Of a DNA stretch of 64,000 bases, positions 21,301 to 33,434 are shown piece by piece. How positions within the stretch are numbered: position 1 is the first letter of the stretch; each line of letters begins with the position of its first letter. The DNA comes from Folioceros fuciformis. Taxonomy: Eukaryota; Anthocerotophyta; Anthocerotopsida; Anthocerotales. The translations under genes were made by a program, and so were the position numbers. The stretch lies in contig JBNGIO010005803.1 in NCBI GenBank assembly GCA_049999805.1, positions 77,203 to 141,202 of the forward strand, in the 5' to 3' direction. The notes below the pieces were generated by a model. It worked only from the letters and a program-made list of their open reading frames with translations. It was not told where the DNA came from and made no database searches.

Positions 21301-24300
21301 CGATTCAACAACAAGGCTGGGTTTTCCATCTTTGGCAACAGCTTGTAGTCCAGCGACAAGACCAGCAAATTCCACTTCCTTGTATCGCAAAGCTTTAGCA
21401 AATGCGTGGCACTGAAAACAACCAAATGCCTTTGAGCAAGACAGGGATGATCACGAGAGCAGATACACAAATTCAGGAGACGAATTGCACCGCGCAAGCC
21501 CATTTCACAGTGCAGAAATCAAAAACCTTTTCAGCAAGAGCACCCAGATTCCTGATGTCAATTGGAAGCTCCTTCTCATCATGTTCCATAAATTCAGCCT
21601 GTCATGACCGATTCATGCATTGAGTAGAGAGAAACCCAGACCGACCCTCTTAACTGTAGGGGAGGGGGGGGTGTTTCCTAACCAGGTTCAGAAGTGTCGC
21701 CAGTATCTCTGGGGGGATATTGGGTGACATGAAGGCACTGTTCAAGCTTCTCACAAGCTGGTCTTGATTAAGCTCATTAAGTTGCCCCCAACAACTCACA
21801 AACGCAGCAGCGAAAAGCTCCCTGGCCATGTAGGGCTGCAACAACGGACAGCGTACAAGAACTTGAGAATATGGACGAATAATGATGTCAAACACCTTGA
21901 TCAACAAGAAGTATGCCAATACCTGCACTTGCGCCAACCCTGCACAAGTGCGCAATGCTGGGGAGGGTGACTCCTTCAGTAACTCTACACTAAAATGCCG
22001 CATCCATTCTGACCAGTCATCCTTTGTGCTCCGCTTAGAAGTTTCCCACACATTTCGTAAATGCCCTTCGTTCATCTGCAGAAAGTTCACAACATAAAAT
22101 TCACAGTTCTTTCATACCTTGTGCTCAGCAAATCGAGGAAGCACTAACCTTCAAAGATCTGAAAGAGCCTGTTGCATCGAGCTCATAGCGCTCGGATTCA
22201 GAATCTACTCCATGCACAGAGCTCCCAGTCAAACTCATCCCATCCCCCATGGCTGTTACGGGAGACATTCGGTAGGAAAGATGCAATTCAGCAATAGGAT
22301 CTCTGCGGCGAAGTCGACGCTCTATCTCATCGAAGAGTGGATGCTACAAGGTCAGGGTGCAATGCAACTCATGTCAGAGCTAACACCAAATGAGAGGAAG
22401 AAGGAGAAAACAAGGCAATGAACCCGCACAAAGTCACACCTGCAGATGATGTTTCTGCAACAGATTTCTCACTGAAGAGATAAAAAGATAGAAATCTGAA
22501 CCCAGTGCTACGGCCAAAGCACAAAGAGCATCAACTGCATCCTTTCGCAGCTCATCAACCGTGCTGAAACAAGTTCACAAAAAATCAGAATGACAGAATG
22601 ACAGAGCTTACACACTCGCCATCAACATGCCTGACGTGAAGAAGGTTGAGATCAATGTGGAAAGATGGTTTTCAAAGAAATACAAAGATGGCTAGCATTC
22701 AAGAACCGGCAAGCTCACCCATCTAGTATTCTCATCAATGGATGTATCAAAGTGGATACGTGCCCAGACACCTGCATGACGGACCATACCGGGTTCAGTC
22801 AGTGACGGACAATCTAAATAGACTTGTTCACAATCACTCCACAAACAATCGACATTTGCTACCACGTGTTGAAGAAGCTCAATAGACGGCAGAAGTTCAA
22901 GCAAACATGGCGAACCTCAAAACAAGAATTTCGCCATACCTGCATGAAAGGTAAAAGATGGGACATAGTCCTCAGTGATGCTCGTTGTATCTCCAGTGAC
23001 GCATTAGATACATCTGGTGTGAAAAGCCTCACAAGCGCCGGAAGAACCAGGTGCAGATGATCATCCAAGCTTGCTGCACAGAATTGTGCAAACCCGGTCA
23101 AACACCATTGCATGCCACGTTTCACACACTAACTTGCTTAAGCAGCCAGTACTCACCACCAAACACTTCTAATGTCTGTAGAGCTTGAGGAACACACGCA
23201 GAATCAGGGTCATTCAGAAGTTGCAGACACCGTGGCAACAACTCTGGAAGGTAGGTGCGAAATTCATCATTCAGTGCCAGGCAGAGCTGTTGCACAAGAT
23301 TCAGAATCTGCAAACAGAGCCTCAGCTACATCAGCAATATGCTCAAAGAAAATATAGCAATGAGCAGCTTCTTGCAGAGATTCGTGTGAGGTACCTTTCT
23401 CATCCAGACAACGGTATTGCAAGCTGCTAGACCACCCTACTCCAGAGAATCACGTCAAACATACTACAGAGAAAGCTCTCACCGGAGAACCAGCACTCGG
23501 TCGAGAAGGTGCCGGAAGGATCATAGTTGTCCAGTAGTCGGAAATCAGAACAAGCACATCGTCAAGATGCTTGCGTATGTGCTGCATGACCAGCAGAAAC
23601 CTGGTTCAGCAAAACATAGAGGTCACCCACTGTCTGTGCATCTGTCAGATTCTATGCACCATACCTGCTTAACAATTGAGACTAGGATTGCCAGTTGCAG
23701 AACAATATACTCCCGCAGACTCTCATCACATGTACGAACAATTACAAGCAGATCCGGCATGACCTGATGTGACAAGGGAAAACAAACAGCAGCAGGTTAC
23801 GAAGGTGTAGAGGAACAATAGACAATGTACTACATGTAGCTTCCCACTCAGGCTACAGTAAGATGGAAAAGGGGTACTGCAATCCTCTCTGGGCAAAATT
23901 GCAGATGTATAAAAAGAAGTACAACACACATAACTCACTTTTGGAAGATAAGGCACGGAAGCTAGTCCCATGGCCTACCACACATAACATTTTTGGAGCG
24001 TTAATACCAATTCTCATTTGCCAAAGAAGTACAGAAGGCTTTCTTCAGCCACCCAAAAATTGACGTTCGCACGGGGAAATCAAGGGAACACCTTAAATAT
24101 GTACATCAGTGACTTCACAACACTCATATGATAACTGGAGTGGGAGGGCTCACGAAGAATTCGGATGAGTGCATTGATGGCAACCTGTAAACCAAGAGAA
24201 GCATGGCATGCATTAAAACTTACCATTGTCTGCAACCCACTTTCACGACAAAAACTCCCGAAGACAGAAGAAGAGATGACAGCAACACGGATGAAATCCT

Positions 24301-27300
24301 TACAGTAGGATAGTAGTCATCAGATGATCCAGACATTCCTCCAGACTGCCACAGCTCCACAGGAAGCTCCTCTACGGAGCGGACAAGGGTTCCTGGTTCA
24401 GAAGCTGCCGCACGTGATCCCTCCACGTAAGGACCCGATAGTTGTTGTAAGTTTCGCTTGTGGATATGAGGATCAAGGGCTCCCATGATACCAAGAACCT
24501 ATTATCACCACAAGGTTCAATGCACTTAGACCACAGTACAAAGATGTACACCAACATACCCGTCATCAGCTGGTCTAGGGGATCACAGAGTCAGCTGTTG
24601 TACCTTCAACACCTCCTGCCTAGTCGACCATTTGAGATCGCCATCTAGGAGTCGTAACAAGACTCCAAGCAGGGTTGGATGTTCTCTATATGGAGCAACC
24701 ACGTACCTGCAAGAAATATGCAAAGATGAGAAGAGGACGTACAAATGCAAATTGACATACTCCAGGCCCCATGTATGTAAGCTTTACCCGGTGCTTGCAG
24801 CTATTTTCCCAAGGGTAGAAACTGCCACTTCTCTTTTCATTGAAGAGGCACCATCCATAAGTGCATCCACAATACGAGGCATAAGACTTGGAAGATCTGG
24901 TACAATAGCCAAGCCCCCCTGAAACAAGACACATCACCCTTTAATCGAGACCAACAACCTTCTGGCAAGCAGTAGAATGGACCTAGGTTCTTCTTATACC
25001 ACCGTCCAAGAATCCGGCTAGCTCATCACAAACACGTTAGCCAAAAGAGATTGCAATGCGGGAAAGGAATATTCACCACTTTGGCTAGCTCCCCAACTGT
25101 GGCTAAGACTCCTGTGACTACAGAGTTGTTACCGCTTCCCACAAGCCCATCACCCAGTTTGGCAATCAAAGTCTGCACAGTAGAGAAAACAGGCATGAAA
25201 TTTGAACCAGTATCTTGCTGTATCCATTCTCTATACGTAGTTGAAGCAAAACTGGCCACCATCACTGCTCGAACTCACCTTCAGAACCGGTGTAATGTAG
25301 GGTGCCATAAGACGTTCACATGCCTTGATGAGACATCCCAACAATTTTGCGCTCTCCTCTCTACTTTTACTTTCAGGACTGATGATACCAGAAGAAACCT
25401 TGTCAAAAAGCATCTGCAGATGATGGACCTGATCCAAGCAATACCATGCACAAACCCCATGGGGCCTTGTACCTTTGCTCCAAGTCCCTAAGCAGCTGCA
25501 GAAGATGCCTCCTCAAGGCAGGAAGGACATACGCTGGATTTTTTTCCGCAAGCCTGCCGGCCATGATGATGGCACGCTCTCGTACTTCAAAGGACTAGAC
25601 ATACGAGATATCAGGATATGAAACAGATACAAGTACTTTGAACCTTACGAAATAGCCAATGACAATGCCAAGAAGAAGTCAGGAACCGATGTACTGACAG
25701 ATGGACACATTGGCCCTAGAATCACCTCGTCATTGAGAGAAATGAAGACAGCACGCAGACTATCTGCCTGGGCCAAGAAGTCCTCGAAGCTCCGATTTTT
25801 AGAAAGAGCCAAGTAAATGGCCGAGCGCACACTAGCGTCTGTATCTGCTACTGCTGCCACCAGAAGCTTCTCCAAAATCTGTACCATCGTATTGGATCAG
25901 CCATGGTAACAATACAGCAAATTATAAATTAAACTACTCCAGCATGAAGAGGAACACACACCCCCACCAAGAGCATGGACTAACCTCTTCAATCAGATGA
26001 CGACGCCTTCTGAAGCCGACTGCAATACCTCGTGGACTTTGGGTTGTCCAGAGGCGGGATCCTGCTGCGTCGGCTTCAGCAGTGCTCACGGAATGCTCAA
26101 CAAGCCTGCAGCAGCAGATTGCAGCATCCCTCCGGGTAACAGGATCTTCGTCATCCAAATAGGATACAACAGACTCCCTTGCGAACTCTAGTAGCTCATG
26201 ACCCTGTTGAACACCATTGGTACAAGTTTCAAATGACATTGGAAGCTAGGTATCGAAATACAGGCACAGGGTGGGAGAAACCAGCTCACCGAGAGGTTGA
26301 ACTCAGCCAATGTCCTGAGCGCAAGTTGGGTAAGAGCTGGGCCTGGGATATCAGGCAAAGGCTGTAAAGTGGGAGAAGATGCAGACCGCACAACCCCTTT
26401 GATTGATCGGTAAGGAGTTTTAGCCAACACATATGAAATTGTCTCTAGAAGCTTCTCTTGAATCTTAGGTAAGAGCAAGTCCATACTGCAAGGAATTGCA
26501 GCCATCATGTCATGCCTACCGTGTAACGCTGCCCGAAGTAACAAAGGACTCACGAAACCATACATCTGTAGAGCATTCTAGGTGATCAAAGAGCCTACCT
26601 CCTTCCAATTTTCCTCAGGGATTCAACAAGCACTGGTGTCAGGCCAGCAGCAAACATAAGGTCCAATAGCCCCCGGACATGCTCTTCCATATCCAATCTC
26701 AGCGCCTTAGCTAGACAGCCAACACATGCTATGGCACTGGGGCAAGGCTTTCCCCTCCGTGGTGCTATCTGCAGACCAAGTTCAACATCTGATTGAGCTT
26801 TGCAGTCTTCGAGTGGGTCCACGAGTTGGTCAGCACATAGCAAAGACATCTGTAGCAAGACTTGTGGTGAAATAAACTAGAAGTCAAAGGTAAAAGATAC
26901 CGCGTCCCGTAGCAATGCAGCAATGACGGGTAGATAAGACTTCAGTTCCCGACCAATAGACTGAGCCATCTCTCCAAGAGCATCAAAACCACTAGCCCGC
27001 TCTGTGGGATTGCGCATCACAGCTAGAAGATGCTCCATGCAGATCTGCAGACAATCAATAAATTGTAACAAGTCAATGTTCGCGTTTCAACCAGCAAAAC
27101 AACAACGGCATCTTGAAGTACCAACCGTCAGATAAGAGTTTATGAAGCGGTCCCGCAGAAAATCAGCAATGCGCGGCAAGAGAGCAGTAATACTACGGCG
27201 AACAAGCTTGTCCCTATGCTCCCTGTACTTAAACACAATGGCTGCTACTTCCTTGTAGCGAGACATCATGAAATCGCCTGTGTTCCTGCATCAAGGACAC

Positions 27301-29461
27301 AATTAGGGTCCCAGTCAGAGAAGGAACAGTAATGGGCTCACGTTGTTCAGCAGACGAGCAAAATCAAATTCAAATACCCAAAATCACCGACCTCAGAAGC
27401 TCTCCAACTGCCAGCAAGGAGCCATGGATGCTTTCAACATTGGCATTCTTCGCAAGACCATCCTGTGTGGCCTCAAACATGCGATAATACCTGGAAGCAA
27501 GAATGGGTTAAGGAGGATGGAGAAGCTGGCAAGACGGAGACTACAATAAAATCTAGACAACATCTCCTCACCATTGCACACGCCATCGAGTTTCCCTTGT
27601 CTCAATCACACGAAGGCAAGCCCGCAGAGCTTCCACAGCCCCTTCCCGTATTGCAAGGATGGGATCTCGTAAGGCAACCCAGACAGCATCAATGAACTCA
27701 GGCACATGTATATTGAACACAGTGGAAGCATGCTCTGCCATCTCCTGCACAAGAAGGAAACAGAAAGCCCTCAGAACCAAAAAGTCCAGTTCACGGCACA
27801 ACACCCATGAGAAAGTTGAAAAAGGCCGAACCTTCAGTATGTGCACAGCAGCAAAGCGTCTATGCTCCACTCGTTCACCTTGCAACCAGCTCAAAGAGCG
27901 CGTCAACTGGTCAAAAAAGGGCAAAAGCACGTTGAGGTCTTCCATCTCGGCATGAAATCCAGGATGGTGTGCAACTATAGAACAGTAGCAAGCAGTTGAG
28001 GGCGGGCCAGTATACCCCCTACCTAGCATGAGGGCACCCGAGCAGGGAAACCAACCTGGAGCTCGACAACGTCGATGGTAAGGGCTCCACCCTCGTGCAC
28101 GAGATGGCCAAGAGCTGAACTTGCAGCCCTGATAGTGTCAAAATCCCGCTTCGTCTCAAAGACATCCCCAAGATAACCAGCAAAGCGTGCAACTTTGGTG
28201 GCATTCTCCCCCAATCGGACATCAATGAGATCATCGATAGCACGGACTGCGCCCAGGTTGTCATGCACATCTTCACTCGCTAGACACTTCTGGATGGACT
28301 CGTAGAAGTTCTCCATAAACCGTTGATAGGCCTCTCCTCCAAGGTCTCGCGCTTCCTCCTCGACATGCTTCCGGAGAAGCATAGCCTCCTGTTTATCGCG
28401 GCAATAATTAACACAAGCTCAGCAAGCAATAAGGCCCCTGACGTGCCACCAGCACCTGCCCCGTGCAACAGTCAGGGCACCCGCAACGACAAGACGGCGA
28501 GCCCGTTTGGCCCGCGCGGACACCAGGGGCAGCAAACTCAGCACGACTCCAAATGAAAGCCAAAGTGGCACGATCCTCTCAAGCCAACAGCAACCGAGAT
28601 GGAAACAGGACACCACACTCGGACTCAGAAAACAACAAGCCCATTTCCAGTTCCCCCTCACTCTCCACTCGTAAGAAAGCACTGCAGCAGCAGCGGCAAG
28701 TCGACCTCCTAAACGTCACCTTGGCACACAGCCAGACCAGCGAGCCATGAGCGTCGTGAGAGACGCCCGCCGCTGCAAGAGCGGCAGACCGAGGCACCGT
28801 GGTCTCCTTTACATGAGTACACGCCCTGCGGTCAGGCCAAAAGCGCGTCTCTCACCAATGCAACTCACTAAGCCTCAATGCCGCTAACCCCTGCCTCCGA
28901 GGGAGTCTGCGAGCTGCCCACATGCAATTCGGTGAGCCAGGATGCACCCAATCCCCCGAGCCCAGCGAAGATGCGAGACAGTGAGGCAGGAAGGGAGGCG
29001 GCAGCCAAAATTGGGCCTCGCCACCTCATCAGCGACCGAATTGTGCAAAAGCACGATCGGGAGGGGGAGGGGGAGCGGGAAGGAACGAAGGCTGGTACCA
29101 AGCCACCAGCAGTCCGACACAGAATGGGCCACACTTGATCGATAACACACACACTGCTCCTTGGAGCAGTACAGCAGCTCGCCCCTACCCTACAGGAAGC
29201 ATAGGCACGGGGAACAGAGGTCACCTGATGGGAGCCAGTGCGGCAGAGGTCGGCGAGGAGGCGGCGCACCGTATCAGGCCCCTGCGTCACCTGGCGATGG
29301 AGCTGGTGCAGGTGGAGCGAGGAGGGGTGGCCAATCCCATGCCCCCCGGCGTGCAGCATGAGGCCCTGGGAGCTGGGCTGGGCCGCCGGGCCCGTCCCGT
29401 GGCCATGGTGGTGCAGCGAGTGGGAATGCTGCTGCGAGTGCGCGTGCGCGTGTGCCTGCGC

Positions 29462-29504
<43 letters not shown>

Positions 29505-29560
29505 GGCTGCGTCTGGTGCTGCTGCTGCTGGTGCAGCTGCGTGAGGGGTCCCGCTGCCAT
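15019..29560 (-). CDS. TOR: TOR (target of rapamycin) Ser/Thr kinase, many exons
   Basis: TOR is the catalytic subunit of TORC1, the nutrient-responsive growth kinase. Exon 1 (29225-29560) encodes [10 protein letters not shown], a polyglutamine/His-rich stretch and [15 protein letters not shown]. Exon 2 (28056-28388) has [12 protein letters not shown] and [14 protein letters not shown]; exon 3 is 27832-27906. Then come [17 protein letters not shown] and [18 protein letters not shown], and HEAT-type repeats down to about 22 kb. The FAT region follows, then FRB (17860-18060 plus an exon near 17400-17470), then the kinase domain (about 17132 down to 15500). The last exon, 15019-15037, completes the end GWCPFW. 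Introns are mostly 75-110 nt; intron 1 is 836 nt. All parts match plant TOR in order and no break was found. I did not resolve every exon, so total length (roughly 2,400-2,500 residues) is an estimate. Confidence 0.96.
16020..17132 (-). other. TOR: TOR catalytic core exons
   Basis: In order on the minus strand: [15 protein letters not shown] and [16 protein letters not shown] (exon 16972-17132), [27 protein letters not shown], the exon with [17 protein letters not shown], then the catalytic loop [12 protein letters not shown] with Asp-Arg-His at 16204-16212, and the metal-binding DFG at 16065-16073. All residues expected for an active PI3K-like kinase are present. Confidence 0.95.
17400..18060 (-). 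other. TOR: TOR FRB domain exons
   Basis: Exon 17860-18060 encodes [20 protein letters not shown] and [14 protein letters not shown] second part near 17400-17470 encodes [19 protein letters not shown]. The residues known to contact rapamycin-FKBP12 in human mTOR (Ser in EEASR, Phe in LYFG, and Trp, Tyr and Phe in AWDLYYHVF) are all conserved. Confidence 0.93.
29465..29503 (-). repeat. TOR: (CAG)13 polyglutamine microsatellite in TOR exon 1
   Basis: Thirteen consecutive CAG codons on the minus strand encode a pure Gln run. It is flanked by Gln/His/Ala-rich sequence ([16 protein letters not shown]). A pure triplet run of this kind should be length-variable. Confidence 0.9.
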
Positions 29561-30616
29561 GCTTGCCGCTGCTCCCTGGCTACCGCGCGGGCCGCATTGA
29601 GGGGGCGCTGCGGGGGCGGGAAGGAGGGGGAGGTCGTGGAGGCGCCAGCGGGGCAGGCAGTCGCACCACCGCCACCACCACCAGGGAGACTGGTCCGAGA
29701 GCGGGGAGGAGCGCGGGCACCTCGGGGAAGCGGGTTCTGATGAAGCCAGGGGGGAGATGGGCGGGCCAGGCCACGCCCAACCAAGCTAAAGCTAGCTAGC
29801 TAGCCCCGCACCACTGCACTGCACGGCCCGGCTGGGCACACGGCAAAGCACACAGCAGAGGCCAGGCCAGCCCAGGCCAGGCCAGCCGGACTGTATACAC
29901 AGCCCAGCACGGCACAGCACAGCTCGCAGCACGCAGCACGGCGGAGTAGCTGGAGAGACCGGACCGGACCGAAAGGAAAGGAGCAGCAGCATGCGGGGCC
30001 GAGGAAAGCCCAGGGACAGAAGGCGCGTCCTACAGAGGAGCGCAACCAGCAACCAGCAACCAGCAGCCAGCAACCCCCAACACTGCTACTGCTGCTTTGC
30101 GGCCGCTTCAAGGAAAATAGAAATCGCACCAACAGCGCACTACCATGCGCACAATTTATACCTCTCCTTCCTCTTTCTCTCTCTCACACACCTTGTTGCC
30201 CAACCCAACTCCCCGTCCCCCGACTCCCACATACACGACGTACGTAGATACTTTATATACATATATAAACAGAGCTCGCCTCGCACTCCTTTCCACCTTT
30301 GTTCGTTTTCTGTCTCCACGACCCGGTTCTGGTCTCGGACCCGGCCCCTTGCCCTCCCTCCTGGACATCTAACCCACGTACAAAACGATACAGTCTTCCG
30401 TAGGCCGCCACAACCTCACCTCCTGTGTACCTCCGCAGAGCTTAGGTATGTTCTATCTAATAATACTATTTTTTTTTCTTTTTTTTTCACAGAATGAAAC
30501 AAAGCTGTGAGGTACTACATAAGTTTGATCCAAGGAGGCTCATGAGCGAGCATAAAACATTCTAGGTTGTGTTCAGCTGGCAGAAGAAGGAATGATGATA
30601 TGAAGTACAATAAATG
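29561..30616 (-). promoter_or_regulatory. presumed TOR promoter and 5' UTR region
   Basis: Upstream of the TOR ATG the sequence is GC-rich, then pyrimidine/purine-skewed near 30160-30185. The minus strand has TATATAAAG at 30250-30258, a possible TATA box about 690 bp before the ATG. No other gene is evident. The promoter assignment is inferred from position. Confidence 0.4.
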
Positions 30617-30865
30617 TAGTCTAGATCACATCTAGCCGCAGGCGCAAACGAAGATATAGAGATTGAATGCATTCTAGGTCACATTTGGCCGCACGCGCGA
30701 ACAGAGATATAGAGATGAAATGCATTCTAGGTCACACCTTGCTCTAGGCGGGAATGCATTCGAGGTCACATTGGCAGGAATGCATTCGAGGTCACATTGG
30801 CGGGAATGTATTCGAGGTCACATTGGAGGCAGGCAGGAACGAAGATATAGAGTGTAAATGCATGG
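30617..30865. repeat. tandem repeat with AATGCATTCnAGGTCACA
   Basis: Five copies of AATGCATTC(T/G)AGGTCACA occur. The first two are also joined by the shared block GAAnnnAGATATAGAGAT. The last three are about 30 bp apart. Confidence 0.7.
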
Positions 30866-31069
30866 CTAGATTGCACTGCTAAGACAAGGATGTTTAGTAC
30901 AAACGCTTGGTTCAAATACAGTGCAAGAACAACACACTAGAGAGTACAACTCCTAGGTTCATGTGATGCGAACAACGATGAAGATAGAGTACGGACGTCC
31001 TATTCATCTTTCACTACCCGCTAGGTGTATGAAGTGCAGGACAGCATGCGTTACGGAGAGGACACCAAC

Positions 31070-31830
31070 CAGCACAACACATTGTCAAGCATAGTTCGAT
31101 GAAGTACCAATGTTAGGTTTAGACTCTAGCCAGAACAATGTCAGGTTTAGACACTAGCAAGGACAAGAAAGCACCATAGAGCACCAACGTCAGGTTTAAA
31201 TGCATAGCGCGAAAGCAATGTTGTAGAGAGGACAACAGCCCAGACACACTACAGTACAACATGATAGAGTACCAATGTCAGGTTTAAATCTGACAAAGCG
31301 TGAGAGCAACATTAGCGAGATCCGACAAAGCACGAGAGCAACGTCCCACATATGACAAAAGCTAGGTCTATATATTGCAAAGCAGGATAACATTGCTCCA
31401 GAGTATATGTATTGTAGTGCAAGGGTGATGCTGCAACAGAGTGTAGAGAAGACAACAACTAGGTTGAAATAGCGCAATGCAAGATAAGTACACAAGTCGA
31501 GGTTCATACATGAAACTTGATAGCATCGCGGAGTACAAAAGGTTTGTGAGAAGCATCACATGTAGTACTATTCCTTAATTAAGAATTCATATAGCGAGGC
31601 TGCATGGAAGTTGTTGTACATAAATCCCGCGAGGTTGGATTGTGTCGCCTAAGAATGCCGTGGTAGAGCACCAACACTAGATTCATATACTGCAAGAACG
31701 ACCAATTAAGATCTACAGGACAATAGCAATTAAGAACAATGCTCAAGAGTACAAACTTTAGGTTCTTTGTGCAAGGAGCAAGCCTATGCAAAGAACTTAC
31801 TAGCGAAGTACGATACAACTGTTAAGTTCA
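31070..31830. repeat. diffuse degenerate repeat, AT-rich spacer
   Basis: Variants of GAGTACCAATGTCAGGTTTA and of AGAGAGGACAACA recur irregularly. No protein or RNA gene is visible. The rest of 31831-32400 is plain AT-rich spacer. Confidence 0.45.
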
Positions 31831-32414
31831 AATAGCCCTAGCCAAGGATAAGAATATTCTTGATGGAAATATAACATTTATATCAAACTCCAATGAAAAC
31901 AAGATGTAGCATTATTGTAACATGATTCTTGGACCCATTATTGATATCTTATATGATCACAATATGACCACCATTCCTCTGTTCAATATTATGCAAGGAC
32001 AAAAACGGTGTTTGCACTTTGTTAATTAGATTCGGGTTGAAAGTATCAAGGTCTGAAACATCTAATATGTTTTAAAAAAAGTTGACCTCTTTCATATATG
32101 AGCGATATCCTATACATAATGGCATAAACTAAAAGGCAGCTAAAATAAATATTGTTTTGCTAATGAATAAAGTTTTATTATGCAACCATATATAAGATCT
32201 AGATGTAGTTAACATGCTGTCGTTTGAACATGTTGCAATGAACTTAATAGGTTGTCTTTTGAATGGGTTTTTTCCTCTTTTATGCCATGCAAATGTTTAG
32301 TTTGTACTAGTAGCTAGTAGAGTAAACTAATAGGAGCTGCTTGACAATTTTATCACAGGTAGAGAAGGACCACCTTGGGTGTGTACCTCTCAACTTAGTC
32401 ATGGGTAGAAGAGA

Positions 32415-32830
32415 ATGATTGACTGGTATCTTGTCACTTCTGGTATGCTACTTCTCTTGTTGCTTCCAAGCATGCTTTTCTTCTTTTCTTCTCTTGTCAC
32501 TTTTGGGCATGCTACCTTTCAATGTGGCTCCTCTCCTCTCTCCTCTTCTCTTGTCACTTGTAGACAGGCTCATCTTTCAAGGTGGGTAGCTCATACCTTT
32601 ATCACTTTTGTGTAGTTCTCCTTTCCAAGTAGGCTACCTTTCAAGATAGCTCTTATCTTATCACTTCCATGTTGGCCCTTATCCTATCACCTCCAGGCAG
32701 GCTACCTTTCAAATTAGCTCTCCTCATGTCACTTATAAATAGGCTATCTTTCAAATTGGCTCTCCTCATGTCACTTATGAGTAGGCTACCTTTTAATGTT
32801 ACTTCATCGCAACCTTTCAACTTCATTGCG
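32415..32830. repeat. degenerate CTTGTCACTTnTGG/TACCTTTCAA tandem repeat
   Basis: Copies of a 40-48 bp pattern with GTCACTT and GCTACCTTTCAA recur about nine times. ORFs here are by-products of the repeat. From 32831 to 33430 nothing else is recognisable. Confidence 0.55.
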
Positions 32831-33434
32831 CGCGGAATGACACTTTCAACTTCATAGGATGCAAATGGACAAAGAAAGAAAAGGACTCTTGAGCTAAATT
32901 ATTGCAAATGGCAAGGATATGATCTTATCACTCTAGAAAGTATTCACATGAGTTGGGAAAGCCTTTGGAGAATGACTTTGTTACTTAGAGAGGAAGGGTA
33001 CAATGTGATAATGATGAAAATACTTGAAATGGTAAGGCCTTTGGAGAAGAGTGTGATGGATGAAAGCCCTTAATGTCGGAGCGTTTAGAGAAGAATGTGA
33101 GCCACCCACCTTGAAAGACGAGTTGTACTCAACTTTGTCTCTCCTAGAAGAGCTCAGGGAAGCGAACACCTAAAGAACAAGGCAATCAAAATGTATTAGG
33201 TACGTAACCAAGTACTGACCTAACCTAACTATTGTTCTAACCTAGCTTGACTAGCAAAGTAAAGTTATGCTAGGTGGCTGTATGTAAGGTTCGCTAGCGG
33301 ACTGAAAAGAAACAGAACTTTCTTACATGGGACAGCTTCCATAAGTCCGGGGAAGTCCAGAAGTGACACAAATGCTTCTTGCTTCGGGTTGCAGATATGT
33401 CTTTCAGCCTCAGCTGACTACAGGCGTGCTAGGC

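Noticed and set aside
29135-29740. Plus-strand ORF with a Leu run
   Set aside because: It is the opposite strand of TOR exon 1; the Leu run is the (CTG)n complement of the CAG tract.
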